Positions 15,520-23,867 of a stretch of DNA of 54,461 bases are shown here, in pieces. Under the pieces are notes generated by a model. That model did not search any database. It was not told the origin of the DNA and worked only from the letters and a program-made list of their open reading frames with translations. Position 1 is the stretch's first letter. Each line of letters opens with the position of its first letter. Made by a program: the position numbers and the translations under genes. This DNA comes from a virus: IMG/VR virus record IMGVR_UViG_3300025322_000026, positions 1 to 54,461 of that record. The stretch is one strand, 5' to 3'.

Positions 15520-16838
15520 ATCACAGCGACGTGGGCGATACGCGGTGCAAGTTTTGCAAGGCGTTTCCAGACCCGGATCTCCCCCCGTCGCGTTCCGAAT
15601 GGATTCTCAAGATCTCCGGGGGAAGTCACATAGGTATCACCTTCTCGGGGAGTCTGGGCCAGATCAACCCTCAGCCATTCCGTAACTGAACTCACATTGG
15701 AGCATCGGCAGAATGGACGCTCGAGTCGGCAGACCGTTAGCCAGGCGATGGTCTCAGCCCAGAAATGAGACAGCGGATCGCAACTCAGACCCGCAAGATA
15801 GTCCCGGCTCAATTCTCCCGATTGATACCAGAACTTCACCTGATCAGGCATACGGCAAACCGAAAGCGCGTCGGGAAGCCATGCCCCGGTAGCCGCATCA
15901 TAGGTTGCTGGACCTGGGACCAATGTCCCGATCTCCACATCCCGGACATGAGCACATCCATCCTGGGTCGTGAACTCACAGACGGTGCAGCCTGTCCCGC
16001 CACAATTCGGACAGAAGATAGATGCTACATTCCCGAGAGGTTCCCAGTACAGCTCCGCGCTTCTGGCTGTGGGATCGTTATATTCTCGATAGACATCCAC
16101 GCTGAGGACAAAGTTGGTGTCCGTATCCAGATTGATGGCTGCTTTCCCATCGCTCGTGGGGAAGGCCTCCCACAGGTCAGGATCGAGGATCTGCCAGGTC
16201 CAGAGTGTGATGACGACATTCCCGCCCGCGACTGTTACGGTACGCAGAGGCCTAACTTCCCACTCCTCAGCCGCGCCATGTCCGGCGAAATAGACCTTGT
16301 ACTCGCATTCGTCATAGACCGCGGAGGCCAGCGTGATCGTCGCGGTTTCATCGAACCCGTCCCCATCGGCATCAGAGAAAACTAGGGTATCGGCGATATT
16401 GACAGGGATGGTCCTCGTAGCGGTTCCAATGACGGTCGTGGCGCGCTGCCCTTGAGAGATGATGCGTCCCCAATTGGCCTTGACGCTCTTGGGCATACCC
16501 CGGTTGTCCAGACCATCCTCGAAAACGTCTTGTCTATGATGGCGAGGCATCTTATGGACCTCGCCTTCGATCCATTTCGGGCCGGGCCAGTAGCCGATGA
16601 ACTGGGCGATCTCTTCCTCTGACATAGAGATCTCTTCGGCTATGTCTTCTCGGCTCACACGATCCACGGCTTGCCACGCGTGTTGCCAAAAAACGCTATC
16701 GCAGGATGCCCCGCCGGCTGGAAAGACAATCGGTGTCCCAGCAGATCCTACCGCACCGTTAAAGTGAGGTGGTGCGATTCCCATGATCTGAGCGAATCGA
16801 TCCAAACTCAGGATGGTCTTAGTGCTTGCTCTCGCCAC
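15516..16838 (-). CDS. Connector-region structural protein with Cys motifs
   Basis: This 440-aa protein is not assigned to a family. It has an N-terminal helical part with S-R-E-D-I-A-E-E-I-S-M-S-E-E-E-I-A-Q-F-I-G-Y-W-P-G-P, resembling the helical bundle of head-tail adaptors. A beta-rich middle follows, then a C-P-N-C-G-G-T-G-C-T-V-C knuckle at about 280 and further cysteines near the C-terminus (C-R-L-E-R-P-F-C-R-C). GTG at 16838 is the likely start, with a GAGAGGG site upstream. It overlaps the DUF1360-like gene by 20 bp. A head-tail adaptor fused to an extra surface domain is my best reading. Confidence 0.45.
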   Translation of the reverse strand: MARASTKTILSLDRFAQIMGIAPPHFNGAVGSAGTPIVFPAGGASCDSVFWQHAWQAVDRVSREDIAEEISMSEEEIAQFIGYWPGPKWIEGEVHKMPRHHRQDVFEDGLDNRGMPKSVKANWGRIISQGQRATTVIGTATRTIPVNIADTLVFSDADGDGFDETATITLASAVYDECEYKVYFAGHGAAEEWEVRPLRTVTVAGGNVVITLWTWQILDPDLWEAFPTSDGKAAINLDTDTNFVLSVDVYREYNDPTARSAELYWEPLGNVASIFCPNCGGTGCTVCEFTTQDGCAHVRDVEIGTLVPGPATYDAATGAWLPDALSVCRMPDQVKFWYQSGELSRDYLAGLSCDPLSHFWAETIAWLTVCRLERPFCRCSNVSSVTEWLRVDLAQTPREGDTYVTSPGDLENPFGTRRGEIRVWKRLAKLAPRIAHVAVI

Positions 16839-17202
16839 TGACGACCCTCTCGATTATGACCGCTATCGCGCTCAAGGCGAAAGGCGACATGATTAGGATT
16901 GTCCATTTCGAACTCAACCAGTAGACTGCCGTCAACAGAAAGCCCATCCAGACCGACATGCAGAAAACGCAAGTGAAAAGCTCGGATAAGGCGGTCGTGG
17001 CATAAGGCAGAGACTGTTCGTTGTACCGAATTCCGACCATTGTTCTCATCCGGGCAAAGATCTCCCACGGTCCATCCTCATTCACCAGAAGGCTCGATAG
17101 CCTCCATGTTGCCAGCCCGAGGATCAAGAGGTCGATTAATGAAAACGTCGGACTTAGGCTATCCGCCAGTCCGACGGAGACAGGTATCAATTGTCCGATC
17201 AA
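16819..17202 (-). CDS. DUF1360-like membrane protein
   Basis: The 127-aa protein resembles the DUF1360 family: L-A-T-W-R-L-S-S-L-L-V-N-E-D-G-P-W-E-I-F, then L-F-T-C-V-F-C-M-S-V-W with the paired Cys, then two hydrophobic segments. About three membrane spans are expected. Family function is unknown. The start appears to be TTG at 17202, with a GGAGG 13 bp upstream, so the exact start is uncertain. Confidence 0.65.
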   Translation of the reverse strand: MIGQLIPVSVGLADSLSPTFSLIDLLILGLATWRLSSLLVNEDGPWEIFARMRTMVGIRYNEQSLPYATTALSELFTCVFCMSVWMGFLLTAVYWLSSKWTILIMSPFALSAIAVIIERVVSGESKH

Positions 17203-17236
17203 TGATTGCTAGAGGCCTCCTGCCTCTTTCCTTTCC

Positions 17237-17470
17237 CTATGGGACAGGCTCTCCAGATTCTAGCGTGAAAGTTCGGGGATGGTCGGTCCCGAATGGACCA
17301 CCAAAGTTCAATCCCTCTTCATCTCTCACACCGAGAGCCACATGACCATCCACGGTTATGAACAGTGCCCACTTCGGGATAGTCTCATCTTGCTCCCTTT
17401 CGGGATTGATCCATCCCGCCCAGCCGTGGTCCTCTGGGTGCTGATACCGACCGACCTCGATGCGCTCCAT
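17237..17470 (-). CDS. Small soluble protein of unknown function
   Basis: The 77-aa protein has a good GGAGG site 6 bp before its ATG. It is polar with W-A-G-W-I-N-P-E-R, a beta pattern A-L-F-I-T-V-D-G-H-V-A-L-G-V-R-D, and a G-G-P-F-G-T-D-H motif. No family is recognised. It lies among short connector-region genes. Confidence 0.5.
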   Translation of the reverse strand: MERIEVGRYQHPEDHGWAGWINPEREQDETIPKWALFITVDGHVALGVRDEEGLNFGGPFGTDHPRTFTLESGEPVP

Positions 17471-17522
17471 GACGCACCTCCTGAAATGAAGTCGGCCTCC
17501 TGCCGCTAACTTCTTTCGTTAA

Positions 17523-17636
17523 TCAGCCTTTGATGAGGCCAAGAACATAAATCCAGAAGGCTATGGTCAGGATAGCCGCGATTGGCATGAAATATAGGAT
17601 GATCTTGATGATTGTTCTTCCACTGATTCTATTCAT
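17523..17636 (-). CDS. 37-aa membrane peptide
   Basis: A 37-aa frame starts MNRISGRTII and has a single hydrophobic helix, M-P-I-A-A-I-L-T-I-A-F-W-I-Y-V-L-G-L-I. Its ATG overlaps the upstream stop as ATGA (17633-17636), which supports coupled translation. Function is unknown. It leaves only about 50 bp to the next gene. Confidence 0.45.
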   Translation of the reverse strand: MNRISGRTIIKIILYFMPIAAILTIAFWIYVLGLIKG

Positions 17637-17938
17637 GCCTCAGCCTCGGCTATCTGGCTCTCTTTGATGGCATATCCATTCTGGAGAGTAGCTTTGATGT
17701 GAAAATCCCAGAGAACTTGTTCGGATTCCAGTTTCATGTGCATTGGGAATTCAGTCGGGAAAAAATCTTTCAGGCTACCATCCGAATTGGTTCCGCCATC
17801 AAACCTTTCCAAGCGAAAAGCTAGACCCATGAGAACTTCCTTTAGGGCTTTGCGGACCATAATCGCTGGAGGATCACCGCTGAGCGGCGTATAGTCTAGC
17901 GAAAGATGAACGATCTCGTTCCGAATCGGAAGTGTCAT
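17633..17938 (-). CDS. Small protein of unknown function, connector region
   Basis: The 101-aa protein overlaps the giant glycosyltransferase stop by ATGA and the 37-aa peptide start likewise. It looks like an alpha/beta protein (I-V-H-L-S-L-D-Y-T, V-L-W-D-F-H-I-K-A-T-L). No family is recognised. Its position after a protein with a connector-like C-terminus is compatible with a head-tail assembly role. Confidence 0.45.
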   Translation of the reverse strand: MTLPIRNEIVHLSLDYTPLSGDPPAIMVRKALKEVLMGLAFRLERFDGGTNSDGSLKDFFPTEFPMHMKLESEQVLWDFHIKATLQNGYAIKESQIAEAEA

Positions 17939-20900
17939 GCTTCGGCCTCGGCCATCTTCATGATCTGCTTCACCGCACCAATGATCCGTTCGGCTTTCGC
18001 CTCACCGATGCCGCGGTATTCCGTCAATCCTTCGATCCCGAGATTGATCAAATCTTCCGGGCCTTCAATTCCAGCCTCTTTGAGTTGCCTGTGGATGTCC
18101 GCGGTTATGCCCGGAAGTTTCTGGAGATCAAACTTGGCTTTGGCTCGCGGGATTATTCGCTGCACTTCTTGAACCGCCGAACCTTGAACTGCGACTGGGC
18201 GGAAGGGATCCTCAGCGATGGGCTGCGGAGGAGCTGGGGGTGGCAGCTTGGGTGCTGGAGGGACGATGGTCTGCATCTGCTGGAAGTACTGAGGCTGGTT
18301 GGCTACATCCGCTTTGTGGACAAGGAACTGCTCGGCACCTCCCCCTGATCTGTAGCCATATTTGGTCTTCGTGGCTCCCCCGACCACGACATGAGTACCT
18401 CGGTTCGGGTGCATGTACTTGATGAGAACGAAATCGTCATCTGCCATCGATGTGTCCTTTACTGCCGAACCATTGCCGCCAACCATCATCTTGGCTGGAG
18501 GCATCGGAGACCTTGCCTTGGTTCCACCCGCACACCCACATGCCACGACCTCTATCTCCTCATACTTCCGTCGCAGGTATTCTACAACAGTGCTATGTTC
18601 TTGCAAACCTAGTTCTCGGCGGTTTCCCGTATCGAACCTGTAGACGAGCAGTTCTTTTTCCAGATGATGATAGCACTTCCCGGCCCGGGCCATCCGCCAG
18701 TGATAGTCTACATCCTCCCACGTCCTGAGAGACTCATCAAATCCGCCGACCTCCTGGTGCCAAGACCGGGGGATCAGGCAGGTCACGTTCGTCCAGATGT
18801 AGGGGTTGTCTTCGGGCTGGGCCTGGGCCCGGTTGGGATCGTAGTCCGCGGCTTTGTAGCCAATCACGGAATGACCCGTGATCGGATCCCGATAGTAGAG
18901 CTTGCTCCGCAGCTTCGGGTTCAGTTCATCGGGATTGGAGATCGTCGCCTTTCCCACATAGTCACTGTAGACAATCGCCTCTTCCTGCCCCCAGGCGTTG
19001 ACCATTTCCTCGAGTGCCTCGGGGTAGAGCCAGTCATCCGCGTCCAGGAACATCAGGAATGGCGCTCGAGCCTTGGATGCCCCGAGGTTTCTGGAGTGAC
19101 CTGCTCCTAATTTTCCCGCTGACGGGAACCAACGGACATAGGGATAGGCGTCCTTGAGGCTCTGCGGGATCTCCACGCCAGCATCCCAGACCGCGTTGAC
19201 CTCCCACCTTCGGAGTGTCTGAGCCTCAAGGCTATCCAGAGCATCAATGACCTTGGTTTCATGGCCGGGTCCGATCGGGATAACCACTGAGACAATCGGT
19301 TCATCGTATTGTCTCACAGGATGGCTCAGGCGCTCCGGTGTGGCGACTGAGGCGAACGGGTGCTGGCCATCTCTTGTCCAGGGGTGCCAAGCCAGCCAGT
19401 CGGCTTCCTGGTAGTTTCTATCCCCACTCACCCGTCCACTCTGCCAAGAGTAGACAAATAGTGGCGCATCCGTGGCTTTGACTGCGCCCCAACCATAGGC
19501 GCCAGCCCTCAGCCAGAATTCCGCGTCCTCGGCTCCCGCGCCTCCCGATCCTTCATAACGGGATCGATAGCCTCCGAGTCTCTGCCACATCGCCCGCCTG
19601 AATACGCAGGCTGTCGGGATCTGATTCCGCCGGCGTAACTGTTGATCGAAGTCGAAGTCTCCGGGCCATTCGCTGACACCAGACGATCCATCGGGCTTGA
19701 TCCATTGGAGCTTGGTGTAGGCAATCCCGAGTTCTGGATGTCCTTCCAGTGCATTGATGCAAGCACTCAAGAATCTAGGATCGATGGAATCGTCGGCGTC
19801 GAGGCAGGTGATGTATTGGGATCGGACTTCGGCGATCCCGCGGTTCCGGGCGGCAGACACCCCGCCACGCTCCTGTCGGACCAGACGAAGACGGGGGTCG
19901 TGGAAGTCTGCCACCACTCGTTCCAGTTCTTTTCCATCGTCTGAGCCATCGTCAACGACGACCACCGCCTCCAGGAGTTCATAAGACTGTCGTAAGGCAC
20001 TGTCGATTGCCCTCCCTACTTTGTCGCTGTAGTTCCAGCATGGAATGATGATCGCCGCGGTCGCGGGTGGCTCAAACATCGCCTCTTGATAGACTGCATA
20101 GACTTTCTCGCAGGCTTTCTCCCAGGTCCATTCCTTCGCAAGTTCTCGAGCATTCGCGCCCAAAGTCTCTCGATTCTGAATGCAGTATTCCAATCCATCT
20201 GCGAGGTCATCATAGTTCCCGGTCGTTGCCAGATAGCCATTGATCCCATGCTGGATAAGGTCGACATTCCCGCCGTGGGCGAAACCCAACACTGGAACAC
20301 CAGAAGCCAAAGCCTCAAGCGTCCCAATTCCGAATGTCTCTTTAGTTGTTGAGAGATAGACACCAGCCGCCTGAACGATCTTCTTCATCGTGGCGTGAGC
20401 GACAAGGCCGATCTCTTTCACATTCCTTGGTCTGAGCTTTGGGGCGAAGGTTGAGACGAATGTGATGGTCGGGAACATCCGCGCCAGCTTCGCCATCGGT
20501 TCAGGCGAACAAACATCGGCTGCCCGGTTCTTATTCCATAGGATATAGCCCTCGTTGCCTTCGTTGTGCTGCCAGTCATCCCAGGTGATTCCATGAGGGA
20601 TCACTACAGGGTCAACCCGAATGTCCCGCTGGATAGTTTCTGCAACCCACTTGGATGGAACTGTGATCTTGCGCGCGGATCGGATCGACTGAACGACTGA
20701 TTGATTGGCCTTGAATTCCCAACCAGCAGAGTCGTAATCACCGGACCAGTAGAGTCCGTGGAGATGAGAGACGTCCGCATCTGGGGCTATTCCCGCGTGG
20801 CCGATCTTGAGGTCATAGTTCTCGGAACCGGGTTTCACCATCTTGGCTCCGAAGGCAGGGAGATACTTGAAGTAGGCCTCGATAACACGGCGAATGCCCG

Positions 20901-20949
20901 ATTCCTCTTTACCGACCTCCGAAAGATGAGGCACCATCCGAATCTTCAC
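17935..20949 (-). CDS. GT4-GT2-GT2 glycosyltransferase fused to helix-hairpin-helix domain
   Basis: The 1004-aa protein joins several modules. Residues 1-290 form a GT4 (GT-B) domain with E-T-F-G-I-G-T-L-E-A-L-A-S-G-V-P-V-L-G. Residues 295-540 form a GT2 domain with V-D-D-G-S and metal-binding D-A-D-D at about 384. Residues 550-790 form a second GT2 domain with D-A-D-D at about 635 and W-E-D-V-D-Y. A C-G-C-A-G-G turn, a small beta domain (about 840-890), a P-rich linker and a helix-hairpin-helix region (about 945-1000, L-P-G-I-T then Y-R-G-I-G-E-A-K-A) follow. Three sugars could be added in sequence. The last 170 residues look like a separate connector-region protein fused in frame. Start GTG overlaps the upstream stop. 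Confidence 0.85.
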   Translation of the reverse strand: MKIRMVPHLSEVGKEESGIRRVIEAYFKYLPAFGAKMVKPGSENYDLKIGHAGIAPDADVSHLHGLYWSGDYDSAGWEFKANQSVVQSIRSARKITVPSKWVAETIQRDIRVDPVVIPHGITWDDWQHNEGNEGYILWNKNRAADVCSPEPMAKLARMFPTITFVSTFAPKLRPRNVKEIGLVAHATMKKIVQAAGVYLSTTKETFGIGTLEALASGVPVLGFAHGGNVDLIQHGINGYLATTGNYDDLADGLEYCIQNRETLGANARELAKEWTWEKACEKVYAVYQEAMFEPPATAAIIIPCWNYSDKVGRAIDSALRQSYELLEAVVVVDDGSDDGKELERVVADFHDPRLRLVRQERGGVSAARNRGIAEVRSQYITCLDADDSIDPRFLSACINALEGHPELGIAYTKLQWIKPDGSSGVSEWPGDFDFDQQLRRRNQIPTACVFRRAMWQRLGGYRSRYEGSGGAGAEDAEFWLRAGAYGWGAVKATDAPLFVYSWQSGRVSGDRNYQEADWLAWHPWTRDGQHPFASVATPERLSHPVRQYDEPIVSVVIPIGPGHETKVIDALDSLEAQTLRRWEVNAVWDAGVEIPQSLKDAYPYVRWFPSAGKLGAGHSRNLGASKARAPFLMFLDADDWLYPEALEEMVNAWGQEEAIVYSDYVGKATISNPDELNPKLRSKLYYRDPITGHSVIGYKAADYDPNRAQAQPEDNPYIWTNVTCLIPRSWHQEVGGFDESLRTWEDVDYHWRMARAGKCYHHLEKELLVYRFDTGNRRELGLQEHSTVVEYLRRKYEEIEVVACGCAGGTKARSPMPPAKMMVGGNGSAVKDTSMADDDFVLIKYMHPNRGTHVVVGGATKTKYGYRSGGGAEQFLVHKADVANQPQYFQQMQTIVPPAPKLPPPAPPQPIAEDPFRPVAVQGSAVQEVQRIIPRAKAKFDLQKLPGITADIHRQLKEAGIEGPEDLINLGIEGLTEYRGIGEAKAERIIGAVKQIMKMAEAEA

Positions 20950-21149
20950 TTCACCGCCTCTTTGGCTTTCGTGAAACGGTCAACGAAGTCCTTGCCATAG
21001 TCCTCGGCTCTGGACCTCTGCCGAAATTTTCTCTTGAGGGTCTGCCAGCGCGTCATCGTGCCCAATCGACGAATGCCGATCTCGGCTTGGTGCCATTTCT
21101 TGCCAAGGCTGAGGCTCTTGAACTTCCGCGTTCGGTAGACCACTCGCAT
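20946..21149 (-). CDS. Small basic protein
   Basis: A 67-aa, strongly basic protein (R-T-R-K-F-K-S, R-K-F-R-Q-R-S-R) of unknown family. It overlaps the upstream gene by one base (TGATG) and the giant glycosyltransferase start by GTGA, so it belongs to the same coupled run. Nucleic-acid binding is possible from charge alone. Confidence 0.45.
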   Translation of the reverse strand: MRVVYRTRKFKSLSLGKKWHQAEIGIRRLGTMTRWQTLKRKFRQRSRAEDYGKDFVDRFTKAKEAVK

Positions 21150-21424
21150 CAGGGATAGATCCTCTGGATGATCTCACCTGCGATTATCGCACAACTTGGG
21201 GGGCCACTGACCCAGACTTCATAGAGTTTCTCAGGGGCCACACTATGACCTTTCATCATGCCGCGGATCGTCTCTCTTCCCACTCCCAATGCGCTCGCGA
21301 GACCGGATATGGTTTTGTATCTGTCTCGGTATTCCAGGACAATGATCTTCGTGCGTTTTCTGACCTCACCCCAAGGCCAACGCGCCCTATTTCGTTCGGG
21401 ATCGACAGCCCTAAGCGTTGACAT
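21149..21424 (-). CDS. Small helix-turn-helix-like protein
   Basis: The 91-aa protein contains T-I-S-G-L-A-S-A-L-G-V-G-R-E-T-I-R-G-M-M-K-G, a pattern matching a helix-turn-helix. Flanks are basic. The start at 21424 has GAGGG 8 bp upstream; a TTG two codons earlier is possible but less likely. It may be a DNA-binding regulator or another domesticated endonuclease tail, since similar motifs end the HNH proteins. It follows the sulfotransferase with a 14-bp overlap. Confidence 0.5.
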   Translation of the reverse strand: MSTLRAVDPERNRARWPWGEVRKRTKIIVLEYRDRYKTISGLASALGVGRETIRGMMKGHSVAPEKLYEVWVSGPPSCAIIAGEIIQRIYP

Positions 21425-22079
21425 AGCCAAGGTCCCTCATTGTTCCGCCAAAGATCTTGAGGCCCTCTTGAAGGACATCCTTTGGCATTTCTTGCCGCCA
21501 TCGGCCGACCTTGCCATGGCCAAATGCTAGTCTTTGATGATCGGGGCCATAGGGCATATCCTCAGTGATGTTGTTAATTCGCACACTCCAGGACTGCCGC
21601 CACACAGCTTCCCGTACTGCATGAGGATCAAAAGATAGGTCGAGGAAAACCAATATCCGGCCAAGTTCTCTGGCTGTCCTCTGGTGCAGATCCTCATATC
21701 TGATCCGGACACCTATTTCAGAACAGGCTTCAATCGCGCTTGACCAGGATTCCATCCTGATGAGTGCATCAATCCAGGTTGACTTATAGTATTCGCGTAG
21801 ACTCAGAAGGACATCCCGAGGATCTCGAACGATTTGAGCAACCGATTTCCCGATGAAGTTGCCAAGGCCACGGTCTCGATTCGATGGATCAAATAAGCCG
21901 TCAGGATGCCTCAACCGGATTACGAAAGGTCCTGGTCTATCATGGCCCTCATCGGCATTCGATGGAAACTCCTTTCCTGATTCAATGGGACAATTCAGGA
22001 CATGCCCAAGTAACCGGGAAAGCCATGAATTTCCGCTCCTCGGGAACCCGAGTACGAAGATCTCCTGTCGCTCAGTCAT
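21411..22079 (-). CDS. Sulfotransferase (PAPS-dependent)
   Basis: The product has the classic sulfotransferase signatures: F-V-L-G-F-P-R-S-G-N-S-W at residues 8-19 (binds the 5'-phosphosulfate of PAPS), V-R-D-P-R-D-V-L-L-S (3'-phosphate binding), I-R-Y-E-D-L, and near the end G-K-V-G-R-W-R-Q-E-M, the counterpart of the R-K-G-x-x-G-x-W loop. It would transfer sulfate from host-made PAPS to a sugar hydroxyl, judging from neighbours. I prefer the ATG at 22079 (222 aa), which overlaps the FkbM stop by 8 bp. The frame is open to 22130. Sulfotransferases are rare in phages. Confidence 0.85.
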   Translation of the reverse strand: MTERQEIFVLGFPRSGNSWLSRLLGHVLNCPIESGKEFPSNADEGHDRPGPFVIRLRHPDGLFDPSNRDRGLGNFIGKSVAQIVRDPRDVLLSLREYYKSTWIDALIRMESWSSAIEACSEIGVRIRYEDLHQRTARELGRILVFLDLSFDPHAVREAVWRQSWSVRINNITEDMPYGPDHQRLAFGHGKVGRWRQEMPKDVLQEGLKIFGGTMRDLGYVNA

Positions 22080-22728
22080 TGACAACGAAGATGCTATTGG
22101 TTCCGTCTGCGTAGACTTTGGAGTAGCCATGTTTCTGGATCATCTCGGGAAGTCCTTCACCGATCCGGCGCAGTTCTTCTCCAGGATGGTTTTCCATGAG
22201 TTGCCACACCATGACCTTGGGCCTCCAGTATGCTAGGTTGAATCCATTCAGTACCAGCCGTTCACTTCCGTAGGTATTTACACAGAGCAGATCAAAGTCT
22301 GTGGGCCATGCGTAGTATTCGAGGGCCCAATCTAGTGTGACTGTCCGGACATTCACGAATTCGTCGGGCGTCAGGGCCGCGCCGCTTCGGTTCATCACAG
22401 GAGCATGGTGGAGTTCCAGAGTTGAGAAGATGTCCGAAATGTACAGAGGCTGGTTATCGTTCTCCCCGGATACCGCGTAGGGAAGTACGAGGGCATCGTG
22501 GCCGGCGTGATTGCGGACGCACTTCCCAAATGCCTCTGGCAGAGGCTCCAGGAGTAACCCCTTCCATCCGAGTTCCGAGAATTCCCATGTCTTCGACCAG
22601 CGCAGTCCATCATAAGCACCGACATCCACGAAATAGCCATCATCCTTGAAGCCAACATGGTTCTCTAGGATCTCGGGGAGATTCTGAAGCTGACAGTCTG
22701 ACACGACCTTGTAGGATGATGTCATCAT
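22072..22728 (-). CDS. FkbM-family methyltransferase
   Basis: The 218-aa protein matches FkbM-type SAM methyltransferases: Y-F-V-D-V-G-A-Y-D-G (SAM-binding loop), W-K-G-L-L-L-E-P-L-P, then V-R-T-V-T-L-D-W-A-L and D-L-L-C-V-N-T-Y-G-S-E, where the family usually has I-D-x-E-G-x-E. That last motif deviates: N-T-Y-G-S-E replaces D-x-E-G-x-E, so one acidic residue is missing. FkbM enzymes O-methylate sugars and other hydroxyls. Starts overlap the GT10-like stop by ATGA. Confidence 0.8.
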   Translation of the reverse strand: MMTSSYKVVSDCQLQNLPEILENHVGFKDDGYFVDVGAYDGLRWSKTWEFSELGWKGLLLEPLPEAFGKCVRNHAGHDALVLPYAVSGENDNQPLYISDIFSTLELHHAPVMNRSGAALTPDEFVNVRTVTLDWALEYYAWPTDFDLLCVNTYGSERLVLNGFNLAYWRPKVMVWQLMENHPGEELRRIGEGLPEMIQKHGYSKVYADGTNSIFVVND

Positions 22729-23567
22729 GCTATGAATCTATCGCGCAGGACATGCTCATAGATCCAATCGTCCGTGATCTCATAGTCCTCGACCAGTTGG
22801 AGATTGTGGGCGATGCCGGGAAGCATCTCGCCCCACAACTTGGGTGTCAGTCCTCCGACAATCCCAAGGAGTTCATCGACGGTTTCAAACTTGATGATCC
22901 CGCTTGTGTCAAAGAAGTCACCTACATTCGAGCATCCCCACTGGATCGGTATAGTTCCCTGAGAGAAAGCATCCAGGATCGGCTCCCCGAAGTTGTTCTC
23001 TTCGTTGCAGGCCTCAATGACAATCGTGAAGCGATAGTCTGCAAGAACCTGGACTTTCGTTTCCCAGCCATACCGAGTAGGCGTTCCCTTGAAGTCGAAG
23101 AAATCCACCTCGGCACCGGCGATCTCAAGCGCGTCCCCGACTACATGCCGGAATTTGTGTCCCTCAGTCGCCATCTTGACCCCATAGAGCATCGAGAGCA
23201 TCTTGCTCTTGGGCTGGATACCCCACCTATCGCGCGGGACCCACACGCCACAGCAAGGCGCGAAAGTGAATCCCGGCAGGCTGAGGAAAGACTTGTAGTA
23301 GGTGAGGATCGTGTCGAACTTGTCTGAGACGGTTACTGCCCGATGGTAAGTCATCGGATGGAGGCAGTAGGGCTCATGGAGCCAGCCGATCTTGAAGCGC
23401 GAAGTCACGCGGTCAACGATCGGGTTATTGATGTATTCATCTGTGAAGATCGTGATGCCGTCCCAGTTCATCTGCTCTCGGACATATTCAACATTCCGCG
23501 CGGTCTTCCCGAAGACGCTGCATGGACAGTCTCGGAAGTTGTAGTCGAAGAGATTGATCTGGATCAC
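22725..23567 (-). CDS. GT10-like (fucosyltransferase-fold) glycosyltransferase
   Basis: The C-terminal half of this 280-aa protein has the GT10 landmark, Y-R-F-T-I-V-I-E-A-C-N-E-E-N-N-F-G-E-P-I-L-D-A-F, followed by G-T-I-P-I-Q-W-G. It aligns with the F-x-L-x-F-E-N-S ... T-E-K ... P-V-x-x-G region of alpha-1,3-fucosyltransferases. The start is GTG at 23567, overlapping the upstream stop (GTGA). It probably adds fucose or a related deoxysugar from a GDP-sugar. The E in T-E-K is retained but the K is replaced by P, so donor specificity is uncertain. Confidence 0.7.
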   Translation of the reverse strand: MIQINLFDYNFRDCPCSVFGKTARNVEYVREQMNWDGITIFTDEYINNPIVDRVTSRFKIGWLHEPYCLHPMTYHRAVTVSDKFDTILTYYKSFLSLPGFTFAPCCGVWVPRDRWGIQPKSKMLSMLYGVKMATEGHKFRHVVGDALEIAGAEVDFFDFKGTPTRYGWETKVQVLADYRFTIVIEACNEENNFGEPILDAFSQGTIPIQWGCSNVGDFFDTSGIIKFETVDELLGIVGGLTPKLWGEMLPGIAHNLQLVEDYEITDDWIYEHVLRDRFIA

Positions 23568-23866
23568 AGCATGGCCTTCAGCGCTTTTCTATTTGCCTGT
23601 CCAGCAGCATCGAGACCATCGCTTTCGACGACCCGCATATAGGCCTTCGCTCCCATCCATGTCCAAAATCCGATGTTCTCATTTCTGCCATCATGAAGAG
23701 CATCTGGGCATTTCTCTGGTTCTCCCTCGAAGGCCTCAATTGTTCCTCTAGTGGTTTCGTAGATCCTGACATGCCGAGACAGATTTTCGGAATTGAACCC
23801 AGCTCGCTTTAATGCTTCGAGTAGTTCTGCGGTTCGGGCCTGTTACAGATTCATACAGGGCTGCAT
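23564..23866 (-). pseudogene. Small cassette-A gene interrupted by in-frame TAA
   Basis: A strong ribosome site (AAGGAGG, within the end of the preceding gene) stands before ATG 23866. Seven codons later (23843-23845) the frame hits TAA, then continues open for 92 codons to a TGA that overlaps the GT10 start. The downstream stretch looks protein-like: A-E-L-L-E-A-L-K-R-A-G-F, then W-T-W-M-G-A-K-A-Y. No ATG, GTG or TTG occurs between the TAA and Met near the middle. TAA is a normal stop elsewhere here, including the gene just upstream. So this is a broken gene, a sequencing error, or readthrough. Function is unknown. Confidence 0.55.
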
Positions 23867-23867
23867 C

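Noticed and set aside
23843-23845. Stop-codon reassignment (TAA as sense)
   Set aside because: TAA ends other intact genes here, including the adjacent methyltransferase, so genome-wide recoding is unlikely.
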